A stretch of DNA of 64,000 nt from Sordariomycetes sp. S80-01Y (GCA_037042185.1 JAXQJY010000033.1:1302001-1366000); one strand, 5' to 3'. Counted from the stretch's first letter, positions 33,767-47,309 are shown. The notes: generated by a model not told the origin, from the sequence alone. Numbers and translations: made by a program.

Positions 33767-36258
33767 ATGCCAGAGGTACCGAAGTTGTCCTTCGCGAAGG
33801 TAAGTTCACTCCCGGGCTCCATCGACACCAGCCTCTCAGTTGGCCTAGGACTTCGCGCTAACGAGAACTTCCTTTAGGTGGCCGCTACGGGTTCTCCACG
33901 ACATGTGCCCAAGGACCGCTTGCCGCAAACCGCCACGATATCGAGTGATACTCAAGCAATGGGTGCATCGAACCGAATGATGGAGCCCACGGCGATCGAC
34001 AAGGGATTCGAACCGGCACCGAGACAAGACATCTCCTCCGAGAACAACATGGGCACGGCGGACGTCAACAACGCCGCAGAGGAGCTTGATAACTTGCACC
34101 TACAGCCTCAACTCCCAAACGATGCCTCAAGTCTACAACATCAAAGGCCAGCCGTCGTTAGCAGGGAGAGTGGTGCATCGGACGACTCGCAGAGGGCTGA
34201 CTCAAGCTCTGAGCTGGGCACTAAGCCGCCGAGCCTTGACGGGAAGAGCATCACATCTGGAACGACGTTTGCTCTTGACGAGAAAGAGTCCCTACGCCCG
34301 GACGACAGCGCTAGCGTCCAAGCCGCCGCAGAGGATGACGATACTTTCTCGATCCGTGGATCGCACTTCGCTGGCTCTCGAGTCGGATCGGACCTAGCTG
34401 CTCGAGCTAGGGGCATCCAGCTCGGGGACATGCCGGACCGGCGGCTAATGCAGACTGCCTCTGCGAGCTCCGGGCAGGGTTTACTCACTCCCCAGAGCAC
34501 CCCGTCAGAGCAGCAGTTGGGTGCTGGCCCTGATATCCCAGCCCTCGCGATGGGTCAAGATCCGGATGCTCTAAACCTAACATACCGGCACGCACCTGAC
34601 GACAAGCTGATCGAAGCTATGGGTACTATGAAAGATCGAGTGTATCTTCTTCGCTTAGAGAAGGAGTTGATCAATTTCGTCGAGAACTCGAAGGAACCGT
34701 TCATGGACCTGGAACAATCCAACTCTTTCCTGCGCATGCTGGCTCACAAGCTAGCTGATTACTACCACATGACACACTCTTTCGAGCCCAACCTTCAGAA
34801 AGTACGCATTTTCAGGACACCCTTCTGCAGGGTCCCCACGTCACTGGCGCAATTTGACCCAGCACCAAATCCCTCAGCCAGTAGTACACCACCGCCTGTT
34901 ATTCTGCCAAAGAAGATCATGCGGCGAGGCCAGGACGGAGATGGCGGACCTCTCAGTACTAATCCATCGAAGCCGACTTCGGAAGCAGGCAGCGACTCGA
35001 AGGATAAAGACAAGTCTGCAAACAATCAAAAGTAAGGAGAACCCTCATCATTACTGGTAGAAGCTAACAGCGATAGGCTCACGAGGGAAGAGCGAGAAGA
35101 AGCGTACAAACTCGCCAGGGAGAAGATATTCGGAAGCGCCGAAGACGCTGGAAACGGTATATCAAACTTCGTAAAGCCCAAAAGCTCCTGCTGATCAGAT
35201 ACTTAGATGCGGACAAAGACACCGTGCCATCGAGAGCAAGCTCTGTTTCAGGCAACAACAAAACAAGCAATGGCAAAGGCCGTAGGACTGGCCGTCACCG
35301 GCGCGACGATTCAGATGGGTTTGATTCAAGAAACCATTACGCCCCCTGTTGGGGCCCTCAGCAGCAGGCATGGATACCACACCAGTATGGACACCCTCCG
35401 AACGTCCAAGCAATGCCGCCTCAAGCGCCTGTCTACAATACGCAAATGCCGCCCGCACCTGTTTACGGTCAGCAAAATATGCCACCCTACCAAGGCATGC
35501 CTGGGATGGCCGCCAATGCTGGTTATCCCATGTACGCGCCGCCGCCTCAATTCACCCCTCAGCCTTCTCAGCAGCGGTATCACCCCAGCGGCAGCCCAAT
35601 GGCACCGTATGGACAATCCGCCCCTGGCACACCTCAGCAACAAACCTGGCAGACAACTCCCTATTCCCCTGGATACCAAGGCTCCAGTGGTCCACCCGCA
35701 GCACCAGGCATGCGAAGCGCGCAACCAGGAATTCCCTATGCATTTGGTCAGCTGCCAGCAAATGTCAACCCGAACGATCCGAAAAGCCAACATCCTATTC
35801 CCGGCAGCTACAATAGGAACTCTGCCTTCAACCCCATGACGCAATCTTTCGTTCCTGGAAGCAGCAACATGCCCCAAGTCCATGGTTCTCAACCCCCATT
35901 CACGGCACCCTCGTCGCATAATGGCAGCCCTCACGTCGGTTCACCACATCCGAATTTCCAGAGCTACCAGCAAGGGCCATCGCAGCCATATGCTGGCGGC
36001 TACGGCATGGTCCGCCAGGCATCGAACACATCTCTTCCAGGATACCACCCTTCCCAATCAATACCATCCTACCCCCAACACCCGCCTACACAGCACAACC
36101 CTCATCAACCTCCTCTACAGCATATCAACCCTAATCAGGCACAAACCATGCCGAATCGACCACCAATTCCCAATCAAGGATCGAACCATGTCTTTACTCA
36201 TTTACCTACATATGGCAACCCAGCGACACTGCCACAAAAGCCGGCTACTGGAATTTAG
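33767..36258 (+). CDS. R3H-SUZ domain protein with PAM2 motif
   Basis: Probable cytoplasmic RNA-binding regulator of mRNA. Four exons (33767-33799, 33878-35031, 35077-35156, 35207-36258) give 772 residues. Residues 1-230 are disordered. The R3H domain lies about 250-335 (LLRLEKELINFVENSKEPFMDLEQSNSFLRMLAHKLADYYHM, FRTPFCRVPTS); the H of the R-x3-H core falls in YYHMTH. A SUZ motif follows (KKIMRRGQDG, then LTREEREEAYKLAREKIFGS), spread over exons 2 and 3. The Gln/Pro/Tyr-rich tail contains SAFNPMTQSFVPG (residues 628-640), a good match to PAM2, the peptide that binds the MLLE domain of poly(A)-binding protein. The first exon (11 residues) is chosen because it ends in a clean donor in frame with the next exon. 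Confidence 0.88.
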
Positions 36259-36605
36259 AGAGCATAGGGCGGTGTTTTGGGGGTCTGAGAAGAGCCTACG
36301 GGCTCCTTTAGCATTTAAAGCATCTTGGCGTTACAGGTGGAGTGGATGCACTGGTGTGTAGTAGTTTGCGTGAAGCAAGGCCGAGGGTATTTAGGTACGG
36401 AACAAGCTGGGCCGTCAATTAACGAACAAGAATGAACCATCAGAGTTTGCAGATGATGTCTCTTTTACTTTTTCTAAAGTCCCAGCGGCCGGTCTTCCGG
36501 CCTTCCGCAACGCCCGTGTAAGCTGTGTAGGAACTTAATGCCCTGCGTAGTCCCGCCGTACATGCCGTAGCTCCTTTACTCATCCCTCGTGAATCATGAG
36601 AAACC
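36259..36605. other. Convergent 3' region, R3H / eIF3f
   Basis: 347 bp holding the 3' ends of two convergent genes; nothing else seen. Confidence 0.35.
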
Positions 36606-37780
36606 CTATTCCGCCGGCTCACGAGGCTCACGAGGCTCGCGGGGTTCCCGGGGCTCGCGAGGCTCTCCCCTGTTGCCGCCCCCCCGGCCACCTCCGCGAC
36701 CTCCACGCTTTCCTCCTCGTTGGCCACCCTTATCTCCTCCCTCGGTCTTGTTCTCACCCTTGGACTCGCCACTGTCCAGGTTGGCGACGGCTAGGCGCTG
36801 GGAAAGATCGATCTGGGTGCGGATGGTGTTGGCCAAGTAGCTGACCATCAGGACATCCTGGATGTGGTTGTTGAAGTCGTGCTCGATTTGAGCGGCATCC
36901 ACCTTGGGTGCCAGTGACAGAGCGCTCATGAGATACTGCCCCAGCGCATTGTTGGGCTCTTCATCCTCGTCCAGCACGCCATTAACCCACTCGCTAACTC
37001 GGTCCAACAAGCCAATGGTCTGCTCAATCGACCGCCCAAGACTCTCGATATCAGAAACAACAGGTACGGTGCGAGATTCGTCGTCCTTCGCGGATGAGAT
37101 TGCCTCTAGAGCAGAGCGCTCACCATCACCGTACAGCATCTTGTGGGGCACCTGAATAAACAGGCAGCTCTCTGATGCGCGCTCGGCATTCACGGCGACC
37201 GGCGCAGAAATGTAACACCTCGTCTCGATATCGGTCCCGGGGTCGGTCGAGATAGTCAAGTGAACAGCCGGGTGAGGGAACGTCCCTGTGTCGGGGCTGG
37301 CGAAGAAATTTTGGATAAGGGCGCTGAAGGAGTTCAACTCGAGCGAGGTGGTGTACCACCCCAGCAAAACCTCCCGCGGGTTGGCCTTGAGAGTCAAGGC
37401 AAGCATGTTCTTCTGGTACTCGACGTCGACCTCAACCTGGTCCTCCTCCTCGGTGTGCGGGATGGCGAAGCAAGAGCGGACTTCAACCTCGGACCCGTCC
37501 TCGGAACGGGTACCGACGAGGGCGCCGATAACACGGTCAGGCTGGGATGCATCGCGGGCGTCTCGTCGAGTAGCGTGATCAAGCACTGAAAGGATAGCCT
37601 GAGAAAGGAGGGATGTGTCAGCGCAACGAGGTCGATGGTGATGTCCGGGTCAGGAGTCATGGAGGGGCATACCTGGGGCTGGATGTTGACAGTGAGGGGC
37701 GAGTTGCTGGTCTGCAGACCGGCTTGCTGTGGCGCCAAAGGGCGCGAGAGATGAATGAATCTCTCTGTAGCGGCAGCCAT
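36606..37780 (-). CDS. Translation initiation factor eIF3 subunit F
   Basis: MPN-domain subunit of eIF3, which assembles initiation complexes on the 40S ribosome. Two exons (37780-37673 and 37598-36606) give 366 residues. It starts [20 protein letters not shown]; the MPN core runs about 31-170 ([62 protein letters not shown]). The metal-binding JAMM residues of active MPN proteases are not present, as in other eIF3f proteins. The C-terminal helices ([28 protein letters not shown]) hold it in the octameric core. The last 45 residues are an RGG-rich box followed by an E-P-R repeat. It diverges from UTP25 across 388 bp. Confidence 0.95.
36609..36670 (-). repeat. 9-bp tandem repeat encoding E-P-R units
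   Basis: Imperfect copies of a 9-bp unit in the 3' end of the eIF3f coding sequence give five consecutive EPR tripeptides before the stop. Such in-frame repeats tend to vary in length between strains. Confidence 0.7.
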
Positions 37781-38168
37781 GCTGGGCGACGACTGACGTA
37801 TCCTCGAGAGGCTTGAGTTTGGCGAGGGATCGGGCGGATGTAGGAGGTAAAAGGGTTTTGGGCGATGAGGGGTGGATCCCTCGAGCGGTTCTGTCGCGAG
37901 GCACTGGTCTGTGAACAATTGGCGGGCAAAATTTCGCTGCGGATTGTGTGTGGAACGGGCTATACGGACGCTAAGATAAGATTAGATAAGTCAACCGTCG
38001 GGAAAAAGTTACGATAAGCCAGGCGACAGAGCATCCAGCTTCAACTTTTTTGACAGCCGGGGGTGCATAGTTCCGCAACTTTACCTGTAACGCCAGAGCC
38101 GCACTTCCTCAAGCTCAAAACTATCTAATCTGTCTTCTCTCGCGGAAGACTGAGCACCAAGGCTCAAG
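37781..38168. promoter_or_regulatory. Divergent promoter, eIF3f / UTP25
   Basis: 388 bp between the start codons of a translation factor and a ribosome-biogenesis factor. It is A+T-richer than its flanks near 37970-38060 (GATAAGATTAGATAAG). Confidence 0.45.
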
Positions 38169-40319
38169 ATGGGACCAAGAGGGCGAGGTGGAAACTCACG
38201 CGGCAGAGGAGCCCGCGGCCGAGGGGGAAGGGGAGGTCGAGGCCGAGGAGGCAAGGCTACCAGTCAATGGGGGCCGCGCAAGCGTTTCGACAGCAACCGA
38301 CTGGAGGAAAGGGAAGAGACTTCTGAATCTGAGGAAGATCAGTCCCTGGATGGCGCGGAGTCCAGTGAGGAGGACGATGTGTCTGAAGAGGAGGAAGCTC
38401 CTCCGGTGCGACCTTACATGGCGCTTCTTCAAGGATTTACCGATGAGAGTGCCCCGAAAGCAAAGAGGCGCAAACTTGACCACTCTGGATCGGGCCATGC
38501 ACCTCAACCCGGCCCCATTGAAGAGGGAAGCGACAGCGAGGCGGAAGATGAGGACAAAGACATCGACCAAGTCGATGAGCCAGAAGAGCCGGCGAACGAT
38601 CTCGAAGAAGAGCTTGAGGACGATGCATCCGACGATGAGGGGAGTTCCACAGACCCTTTCGATGTTCATTTCGCACATGCCGATGAAGAACGCAGCTCAG
38701 AGGCTGTCCAGTCAGTGAAAGATGGGGCATGGACGACGACCAGAGCGATGGTCAACTCGTTACGAGGGACTTTCATGCAACCCGGTTCGGAGGCTCCTCG
38801 AACTCTACAGCCTGTTGCTAGCCTTGGTGATCTTCATCTTAAGCAAAAGCTGAAGGAGAGTGCTTTGAAGAAGATGAAGACCTTGACGGAGACGGAACAA
38901 CACATTCTGCCTCTCCTGTCCGACTACAAAGACATTCTACATTGCGATCGCACCGTCAAGGAATCAGATTCACTTCGCCGTATGGTCTGCTTGCATGCGC
39001 TAAATCATGTCTTCAAGACAAGAGACCGGGTCATCAAGAACAACCACAAACTAGCAAAGGAGAGCGACAATAACGAGCTAGACCTTCGCGATCAAGGATT
39101 CACACGACCAAAGGTTCTCTTCCTGCTGCCCACGCGGAACTCTTGTGCTCGCATGGTAAACACGATGCGAGATATCTGCCAACCCGATCAACAAGAAAAC
39201 CGCAAGCGATTTGAGGATTCCTACATTGACAAGCAAACCCACTTCGGACAAGACCGACCTGCCGATTTCCGAGATCTGTTTGAAGGCAAAGACGATGATA
39301 ATTTCCGACTGGGCATGAAGTTTACTCGAAAGACCATGAAGTACTTCTCGCAATTCTACAACTCCGACGTCTTATTTGCCAGCCCGCTGGGCCTGCGCAT
39401 GGCGATCGGTTCGGAAGAGGAGAAGAAGAAGCTCGACTATGACTACCTCAGCTCCATCGAGATAGTGATTATGGATCAGGCAGATGCTATGCTCATGCAG
39501 AATTGGGAACATGTGGAGTACATCTTCGAGCACCTGAACCTCCAACCCAAGGACGCCCACGATTGTGACTTTGGTCGCGTGAGAAGCTGGTACTTGGAGG
39601 ACTGGGCGAAGTATTTCCGACAGACCATTATCATGTCAGCCTTCAACACCCCGGAACTGGCCGAACTGTTCAGGTTGCATTGCCAGAACTGGCAGGGTAA
39701 GGTCAGGTTGCAACTCGAATGCCCTGGAGTGCTGCAACAACTTGGCGTGAAGACGAAGCAGACCTTCTCCCGGTTCTCCGTGCCATCGCCGGACCAGGAT
39801 CCAGAAGCAAGATTCAACTACTTCACCAAGGTCATAGTTCCCTCTCTGGTCAAGCGAGCCAAGGCTGCGGATGGGACACTTGTCTTTATCCCTTCGTACC
39901 TGGACTTCGTGAGGGTGCGGAACTACTTTGCCAACTCGCCAGAAGTCAATTCCCTGAGCTTTGGCAACATTTCCGAATACTCAGACGTGCCCGAAGCCTC
40001 GAGGGCAAGGTCACACTTCCTGACAGGCAGACATCGCGTGCTTCTTTACACGGAGCGCGCTCACCACTTCCGCCGGTACCAGCTCAAGGGCGTCAAAAGA
40101 GTCATTTTCTACGGTCTGCCTGACAATCCCATCTTCTACAAGGAAGTTGGCGGGGGGTATCTAGCAAAGAGCGAAGAAGATATGACCCTGGAGCCGGGCA
40201 AGGGCACCATCAGGGTAATGTTTTCAAAATACGACGTCTTGAAGTTGGAAAGGATTGTCGGATCAAAGAGAGTCGGCAAGATGATCCAGGAACGCGGAGA
40301 CACCTTCGACTTTGTCTAG
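38169..40319 (+). CDS. UTP25: U3 snoRNA-associated protein Utp25
   Basis: Nucleolar SSU-processome factor for 18S rRNA maturation, a degenerate DEAD-box-like protein (DUF1253; vertebrate Def/DIEXF). Intronless, 716 residues, normal length. The N-terminus is a Gly/Arg-rich RGG stretch (3-29), unusual for this family, then a long acidic region (45-170). The conserved body begins near 190 ([33 protein letters not shown]) and includes [53 protein letters not shown] and [42 protein letters not shown]. The helicase-like motifs are altered (MDQADA in place of DEAD), so ATPase activity is not expected. Confidence 0.95.
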   Translation: MGPRGRGGNSRGRGARGRGGRGGRGRGGKATSQWGPRKRFDSNRLEEREETSESEEDQSLDGAESSEEDDVSEEEEAPPVRPYMALLQGFTDESAPKAKRRKLDHSGSGHAPQPGPIEEGSDSEAEDEDKDIDQVDEPEEPANDLEEELEDDASDDEGSSTDPFDVHFAHADEERSSEAVQSVKDGAWTTTRAMVNSLRGTFMQPGSEAPRTLQPVASLGDLHLKQKLKESALKKMKTLTETEQHILPLLSDYKDILHCDRTVKESDSLRRMVCLHALNHVFKTRDRVIKNNHKLAKESDNNELDLRDQGFTRPKVLFLLPTRNSCARMVNTMRDICQPDQQENRKRFEDSYIDKQTHFGQDRPADFRDLFEGKDDDNFRLGMKFTRKTMKYFSQFYNSDVLFASPLGLRMAIGSEEEKKKLDYDYLSSIEIVIMDQADAMLMQNWEHVEYIFEHLNLQPKDAHDCDFGRVRSWYLEDWAKYFRQTIIMSAFNTPELAELFRLHCQNWQGKVRLQLECPGVLQQLGVKTKQTFSRFSVPSPDQDPEARFNYFTKVIVPSLVKRAKAADGTLVFIPSYLDFVRVRNYFANSPEVNSLSFGNISEYSDVPEASRARSHFLTGRHRVLLYTERAHHFRRYQLKGVKRVIFYGLPDNPIFYKEVGGGYLAKSEEDMTLEPGKGTIRVMFSKYDVLKLERIVGSKRVGKMIQERGDTFDFV

Positions 40320-40565
40320 GCAGGGCATTCTTTAGGATATAATTTTTACGTTGTAAAACATACATCAAGGTAGCCCTCGTACGTTCATAGCATGATCATG
40401 CGGCACAAGAGATGTGTGATCAAGGGCGCGTGTGAATAGCAGCAGAAATAACTGTACATTGTTTGTACATGGCAAGTCTAGACGTGCCTGATTTGAATAT
40501 TGATACACATTCGCTGCCCCAGCACGCATCTTACACAGCCCAAAATTTGCCTCTTGACCGTTCCC

Positions 40566-41447
40566 TCATTTCTGCGTCTTCTTTGAACCCTTCTGGACAT
40601 TCTCCGGTACGATCTGTGATCCTAGGTCTGCCGCCGCCGCCGCCTCTGCCTGCGCGGCCTGCTCACTCTCGGTCTCGAAAACAGAACCCTCAGTGTCCAA
40701 CGGCGTCGCATATCGCTTCTGCGCCAGCTTGATCGGCTCCGAGGGTGCGTCTGGGGGGACATTGAAGCCCGCTAACTTAGGTATGAAGCCCATGTTCTCC
40801 CTCTGCACGGGGTACCGGTCATCGTAGGAGGGCATCCCCGCATTGGCCGGCCTGTCCGGCTCGTTGGTACTCATTTTCATGAACCTCCTGACCATCTCCT
40901 CAAACGGCTTCTCACCGCGGAACTGTGTCGCCTTCTTGATGTTGGTCGTTGTGACAAAGGTGGTCGGTCGGCCCAGCAGACGGTCGCGTGCTACGGTTTT
41001 GGCGGCCATCATGAAGCGGGTGTCTTTGGGCCCGTCAACGTACTCGAGAATGGCGGATTCAGCCTGGTCGAGGCCGTTTTTGGGTTCGGTGAGAACAACA
41101 CGTGTGTAGCCTCCTTCGCGGTTCATGAAGCGCTGCTTCAGCTCTCCGAAGAGCTTTGTACTGTGTTGGTGAGGATCCTGAATCTGTCAGCCACCCTGCC
41201 TCCTTTCTCTTCTCAGCGGTACTAAACGTACGTAGAGCATGGCCTGCGCCAGTCTTCTCGTCGTAGGGGTATCCTTCTTCGCCAGTGTAATCAATTTCTC
41301 CGCCATCCGACTCGCCTCCTTCGCCTTGGCCTTGGTGGTCAGGATGTGCTCATGCTGAACGAGCTGCGTAACGAGGCCGCGCAGCAGGGCTTGACGCGCG
41401 GACGAGTCGCGGCTCAGATGCCGGTATTTCTGAGCGCCGCCCGCCAT
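40566..41447 (-). CDS. Mitochondrial large-subunit ribosomal protein bL17m
   Basis: Component of the mitochondrial 54S ribosomal subunit (yeast Mrpl8 group). Two exons (41447-41232 and 41177-40566) give 275 residues. The L17 core fills the first ~130 residues: KYRHLSRDSSARQALLRGLVTQLVQHEHILTTKAKAKEASRMAEKLITLAKK, then QHSTKLFGELKQRFMNREGGYTRVVLTEPKNGLDQAESAILEYV. The remaining ~145 residues are a mitochondria-specific extension with an Ala/Glu-rich end. It diverges from the MIC12 gene over 370 bp; both products are mitochondrial. Confidence 0.95.
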
Positions 41448-41817
41448 AATCGCGAAGGTTTCTGGCTGTCGATTTGGGTGTTTGTCGGCGGGTTGGATGT
41501 AGTTGGAGATTGATGGGAGGTTGCTCGCGACACGGGGTTCGAGGTCCGAAATTTTTGGGCTAGCGCGGCTGATGCCGGGATGTTTTGCCTGCCCTGCTTT
41601 GAGCTTTGGGCCGACGTCAATTGACGAGCACCTTTTCTTACATCCCACAACTTGCGATTGAAATCGCTAGAGGTTACTGGGGCGTCACGGCAGGCGATCC
41701 CATTATGCTGCGATAGGCCAGCGCCTCCTATTCTCTACCCACCAACTCTAATACGCAGACGAGTGAGGAAGCGACAATTACCTCACCTCAGCACCTCGTG
41801 TGCCACATCAACCCATC
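41448..41817. promoter_or_regulatory. Divergent promoter, bL17m / MIC12
   Basis: 370 bp between two divergent start codons of mitochondrial genes; probably a shared regulatory region. Confidence 0.45.
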
Positions 41818-42705
41818 ATGGGCTTCACGACCGGCTTTGTAAGGACTGCTCTCAACAGAAATTAGATGGATATAGCTAATGCCAGTTAGACCGGCGGTGT
41901 TGCCCTCACCCTGTCCATCGCCTATCTCTCTGTCCTAACCCACCAACGCAACCGCGAAGCCCAAGGCGCCGCCCTCCGCGCTCAGGCCCTGCAACTCCAA
42001 TCTTTAATCGACCCAATCCCCGAACCCCTACCGCCGACCCGTTCTGAGGCTGCCGCCGCTCAGCGTCATACCTCTGTCGAGGTCGCTAAGGACCGATGGA
42101 ATCACGAGGTCGAGCACGCCGTGCGATGGGCGCAGACAACGGATTGGGAGGAGGTCAGGGAGAACATTGAGCGCGGCGCCTCAAGGGTGTGGACCAGATT
42201 AACAGGCGAGACGCCGACGGAAGAGTTACAGAAGGCCGAGAGGCAGGCACAGGACAAGGCTGAGGCTGCGGCCGGAGGCGTCGCCGATGCTGCAAGGGCG
42301 GCGTACTCGAAGGCTAAGACGCAGACAAGGAGCGTTGAGGAGGCTGCCGAGAACAAGGCTTTGCAGGCGAGACTGAACTTTAAGAAGGAGGCTCATAAGG
42401 CGGAGGACGTGGCTGAGCAAAAGGCCTCCGAGGCCAAGAGTGCGTTTGCTGGTGCATGGGAGAGCGGAAAGGACAAGGCTAGGGAGCTGGCCTCAAAGGC
42501 GAAGGCTGCCGTCAGCGCTGCTGACTCGATGCTGGAGCCTCCTGCTGACGGAAAGATCACTCCTCCGTTAGATCCCGTCCAACGGGCCCTGCATCAAAGG
42601 TATGAAAGACCCGAGGCCAAGGTAAACAAGACGGTCGCAGAGGCGCTGAGCGAGAGGTACATCCCTATGAGCCAGAGAGACAACACGGTGTTGAGGGGAA
42701 TCTAG
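41818..42705 (+). CDS. MIC12: MICOS complex subunit MIC12 (Aim5)
   Basis: Small inner-membrane component of the MICOS complex at mitochondrial crista junctions. The first exon (41818-41838) encodes only MGFTTGF; intron 41839-41889; the second exon runs to 42705; 278 residues in all. The segment TGGVALTLSIAYLSVLTHQRN (about 8-28) is the membrane anchor with the conserved fungal MIC12 start. After it come HEVEHAVRWAQTTDWEEVRENIERGASRVWTRL (about 105-137), the region by which MIC12 is recognised, and a long Ala/Lys/Glu-rich coiled coil. The short first exon is supported by exact frame continuity and a TTAG acceptor. Confidence 0.88.
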
Positions 42706-43343
42706 ACGGATGGTGAACTTGGACGTGGGCTCTCCTTTGTCGGTATCTTGGATGGCTAGTGTAAATTTACTGTCATAGACGAACGGCTTTGCTAGACCAT
42801 CCTTCTGTGTCCTTATAGTTACTCGAAAAAGGAGTCATATCTGAGCGTCCGAGAGGCAGCCTCGAATATGAAAACTCGAGCCTAGTTAGTTGGTTTGCAC
42901 CCGCCTCCGACTCAGATTCTCACGCGACAGGACCGAAGCCGACCGAAGGCGACATCGCAACGGCACGCCCGCCGGTCCATGTAAGCAACGACTCAAGATT
43001 GGAAAATGGCGGGGTCTAATTGGCCCGACCGCCCTCCTGAACGGAGACGACAGCTTCCGAAACCCTTTAAACCCTCCGAGGCAAAGGCGAAGGCCGAAGC
43101 CGAGACAGGAAAAGAAATCATCATTTACTCCTCTTCTACTCCCATCAACATTCGCCTCCTCGCACTTCCGTCTCTTCCCAACTGTCCTCGCTGCGTTCGT
43201 GTGTTAAAAGTCATGCGATAAGCCCACCCTGACGATTGTGTTTGCCGATTGAACCGCGCGATTACGGTACCGCCACCGCCAATTCGCCTTCTACCCAACA
43301 ACCCGCGAAACCTTCTCCCAACCCAACCCATCGTTCGAAAAGG
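42706..43343. promoter_or_regulatory. Intergenic, promoter and leader of HEM2
   Basis: 638 bp. The stretch 43120-43343 is C+T-rich and probably the transcript leader. No gene seen. Confidence 0.4.
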
Positions 43344-44570
<1,227 letters not shown>

Positions 44571-47309
44571 ATTCGGTGTCACGATGACAAGTACAGGGGG
44601 TCATTGCATGCAGGATGGCGTTTCGGATTTCAAAATGGATCAAGGACATGGGAACCTTCTACTTGACGTTAGCGGTTTTATGACGATCAATGGCAACTTT
44701 TCGCTCTCGAACAGCTTCTTACTTATCACGCTTCTGCAGCCCACAACCCGTTGCGACAACCGAGGTACCTAGGGCTGCGAGGCCAAGCTAGGTCCTTATG
44801 AAACATCGGCATCGGTGCTTAGAGCATGTGACATAACCCGCCAGAACAAAGTACCATTGATGGAGACACGCGGCGTCCGCAGCAGCCAGAACGGGGTTGA
44901 AGAACAACTTTTGTAGGCCAACAACCTACTCCGTTGCGTGAAAGGTGGTCAGTTCTAAGATACCGAGGGCGGTGACAACGCGCAACAGTGTGCGTAGCAA
45001 CACAATAACCCGATGGACCATGGCTTCAGCAGGCTTAGGTGGTCAGGCTTATGTTCGTCAAGCTCGGCTTTGGCGCTCCTTGCCGGCTAATCCGCCTTCC
45101 CAAAGTCCACGGCAAGTAGACGATCCCTCTAGGTTTTGCGTTGGGGAATTTGACTCTCGGTAGCCATAACTGGCCCCTATCATTTCATCACAGCCAGGCA
45201 GGAGAAAGATTTACCGGGTTGAGCATCGCATTGCGATCACATTTTACGTCGTGCTTCATATCACACAATCTCAGAATTTGAACAAGAGCTTGCGCGTCGT
45301 CCTGGATTGTTCGTCTCGGGAATGCGGCAGTGATTGGCTGTCCGGCGAAGACAAGATCGGCAGTTGGTGGAGTGATGAGACTTGGGATCGAGCGATTGTG
45401 GACAGCGGCCAGGGAAGTTTGAGTCCTTTGTGAGGCTGGCTTTCAGTTAGTCTCAAGGGAGGGCTCGTGGTCTGATTCTGCCCGCTGAGGTGTTGGATCC
45501 GGCCTCTCATGTGAGGCCATCCAGAAGATCTTTGACTCGTTGTCGAATCGTGGGGGCAAGATCCGGCAGTCAGGCTTTCGGTGCCCCAGACCGGCATGTG
45601 CGCCTGCTACCACTGGGAGTGCTAGCAGTGGGTGCTGGTGGTGGATTCGGCCGGGCATCCCTATTTCATTTGATACGATTGGCCTCTTTTGCCAGGCACC
45701 CGGTCGGCGCTAGCTTCAGGGGAACCGGGCTCAGCACCTTAATTCATTGCGGCTCTTCGCGTCCTCGATGTCTCCAGTCAATTGGCCGAACCTCAGTGTT
45801 GAGATAGCGGTTCCTGGTTCCAAGATTTGACTCCGCGTATTCGCACGAACACAAACACTGCTGGCTGGGGCAACATCGAGATATTTGCCAACAGCATTGG
45901 CGATGTGGAAGACCATGACGTAACCAGTACCGAGACAATGTCTCGGGCTCAACGAGTTGGACAAGGCTTTAAAGTGAACATTCCGGACAATCGCATTGGT
46001 CCATTCGATCGACGACTCATCTCTCAGGAAACCAACGAGCAGTGCCGAGCCGCTCGAGGCTCAATAGTTGCCAAGCCGGGCCGGGTCAAACAAGCCTTTG
46101 CAGTTATGCACAACTTGCGGCTCCCCTGGAAACCCCTTGTAACGGACGTCATCCGTCTCGAACTTTGGCTGGGACTTCAACCACCTGCTGGTGGAGTGGG
46201 TGTTTGGTGGTCGAACGATGTATGTCTTGAATGTTGGATTGACGTTACGAGCACCGATACGCTCCGGCCAGCGAGCTTCCTAATGCGAAAGGCGGACTTT
46301 TGATGCCGAGTGGAAACATGAAAGCACGACTAATGCATCGACTGGCAGAGGGACATTTATGAAACCCCTGTGTAGCAAGAATCAGCTATTTTGGGTCGGC
46401 CAGATGTTAGAGGCTGATGGTTTGTGGACCGCCCTGTCGATCTGCAGGCGCCAAAGCGTTCCCAGCCCGCACCACATATCAAGGATGGGACCTTTCCCAT
46501 TGAACGACAGCATGTGGCAGTGCGAGTCGTCTGAGGACGGGAAATTGGATGGTGAAGGATGTGAAGAGTGAAAAGTTATGTGATTGACAAACACCTGGAA
46601 GCAAGCGGGAGATCCGTGGCCGCGTAACCGTGGTGTTTTGAGTCGTGAAGCCCACGGTTACCTTTCCGAGGCCACGAACTCTAACGGAAACCGTTTGAGC
46701 CACGAATGGGGTCAGTCGGAAACAAGTGGGAGAGGAGGATCTGCTACAGCCGTTACTTCCATCGGCAACAGTGAATCTGCGAGACAAGGCAGGTACTACC
46801 CACCCACCAAGCTCGAGTCGTTTGGATTCGAGTCACTGGACACTCGGCCCGGGGCAGGGAAATGGCGACCTGCTACCTGAGTGCAAGAGATCATCGCGGC
46901 AACATACTATGCCAGGCAAGTCCTCAGGTAGGGGAGGCAGGAGCCACTCTGGAAGGCTCAACTCCCGACCCCGGGCCATCACCTCTGGCTCACGTTTCAA
47001 CCCACCTCCTCCCGCCTCTGCCCGTCACGGCTGTTTCTCCCTCTTCTCTTGGCCTTCACCTTTCCCCATCTCCTTCATTCCTGTGCACTCTGTGTGCCTG
47101 TCCTCTCCTTTGGTCTTTGTCCCTCCCTCCCACCTCTCTGCACGTCATCTCTCCGGTCTCTGTGTGCCGCGATTCCTTCTTTAGATGCTCGTGCCCTTCC
47201 TAGTTTGTCCCTCGTTGAATCACACACTCTTCGCCATCCTTCCCCTCCGCTCTCCTCATGAGACACCCTTCTGCTTCTGTCTCCGACCGTGACCTCTGAT
47301 TGCTGGACA
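44571..47309. other. Gene-poor region and leader of acyltransferase gene
   Basis: About 2.7 kb without a supported gene. A minus-strand frame around 46060-45731 has weak resemblance to a reductase domain and is discussed as a finding only. 46980-47290 is strongly C+T-rich on the plus strand and likely marks the transcript start. Confidence 0.45.

Noticed and set aside
34003-34020. GGGATTCGAACC-like string resembling a tRNA T-loop
   Set aside because: Inside the R3H coding exon, no acceptor or anticodon stem can be drawn around it.
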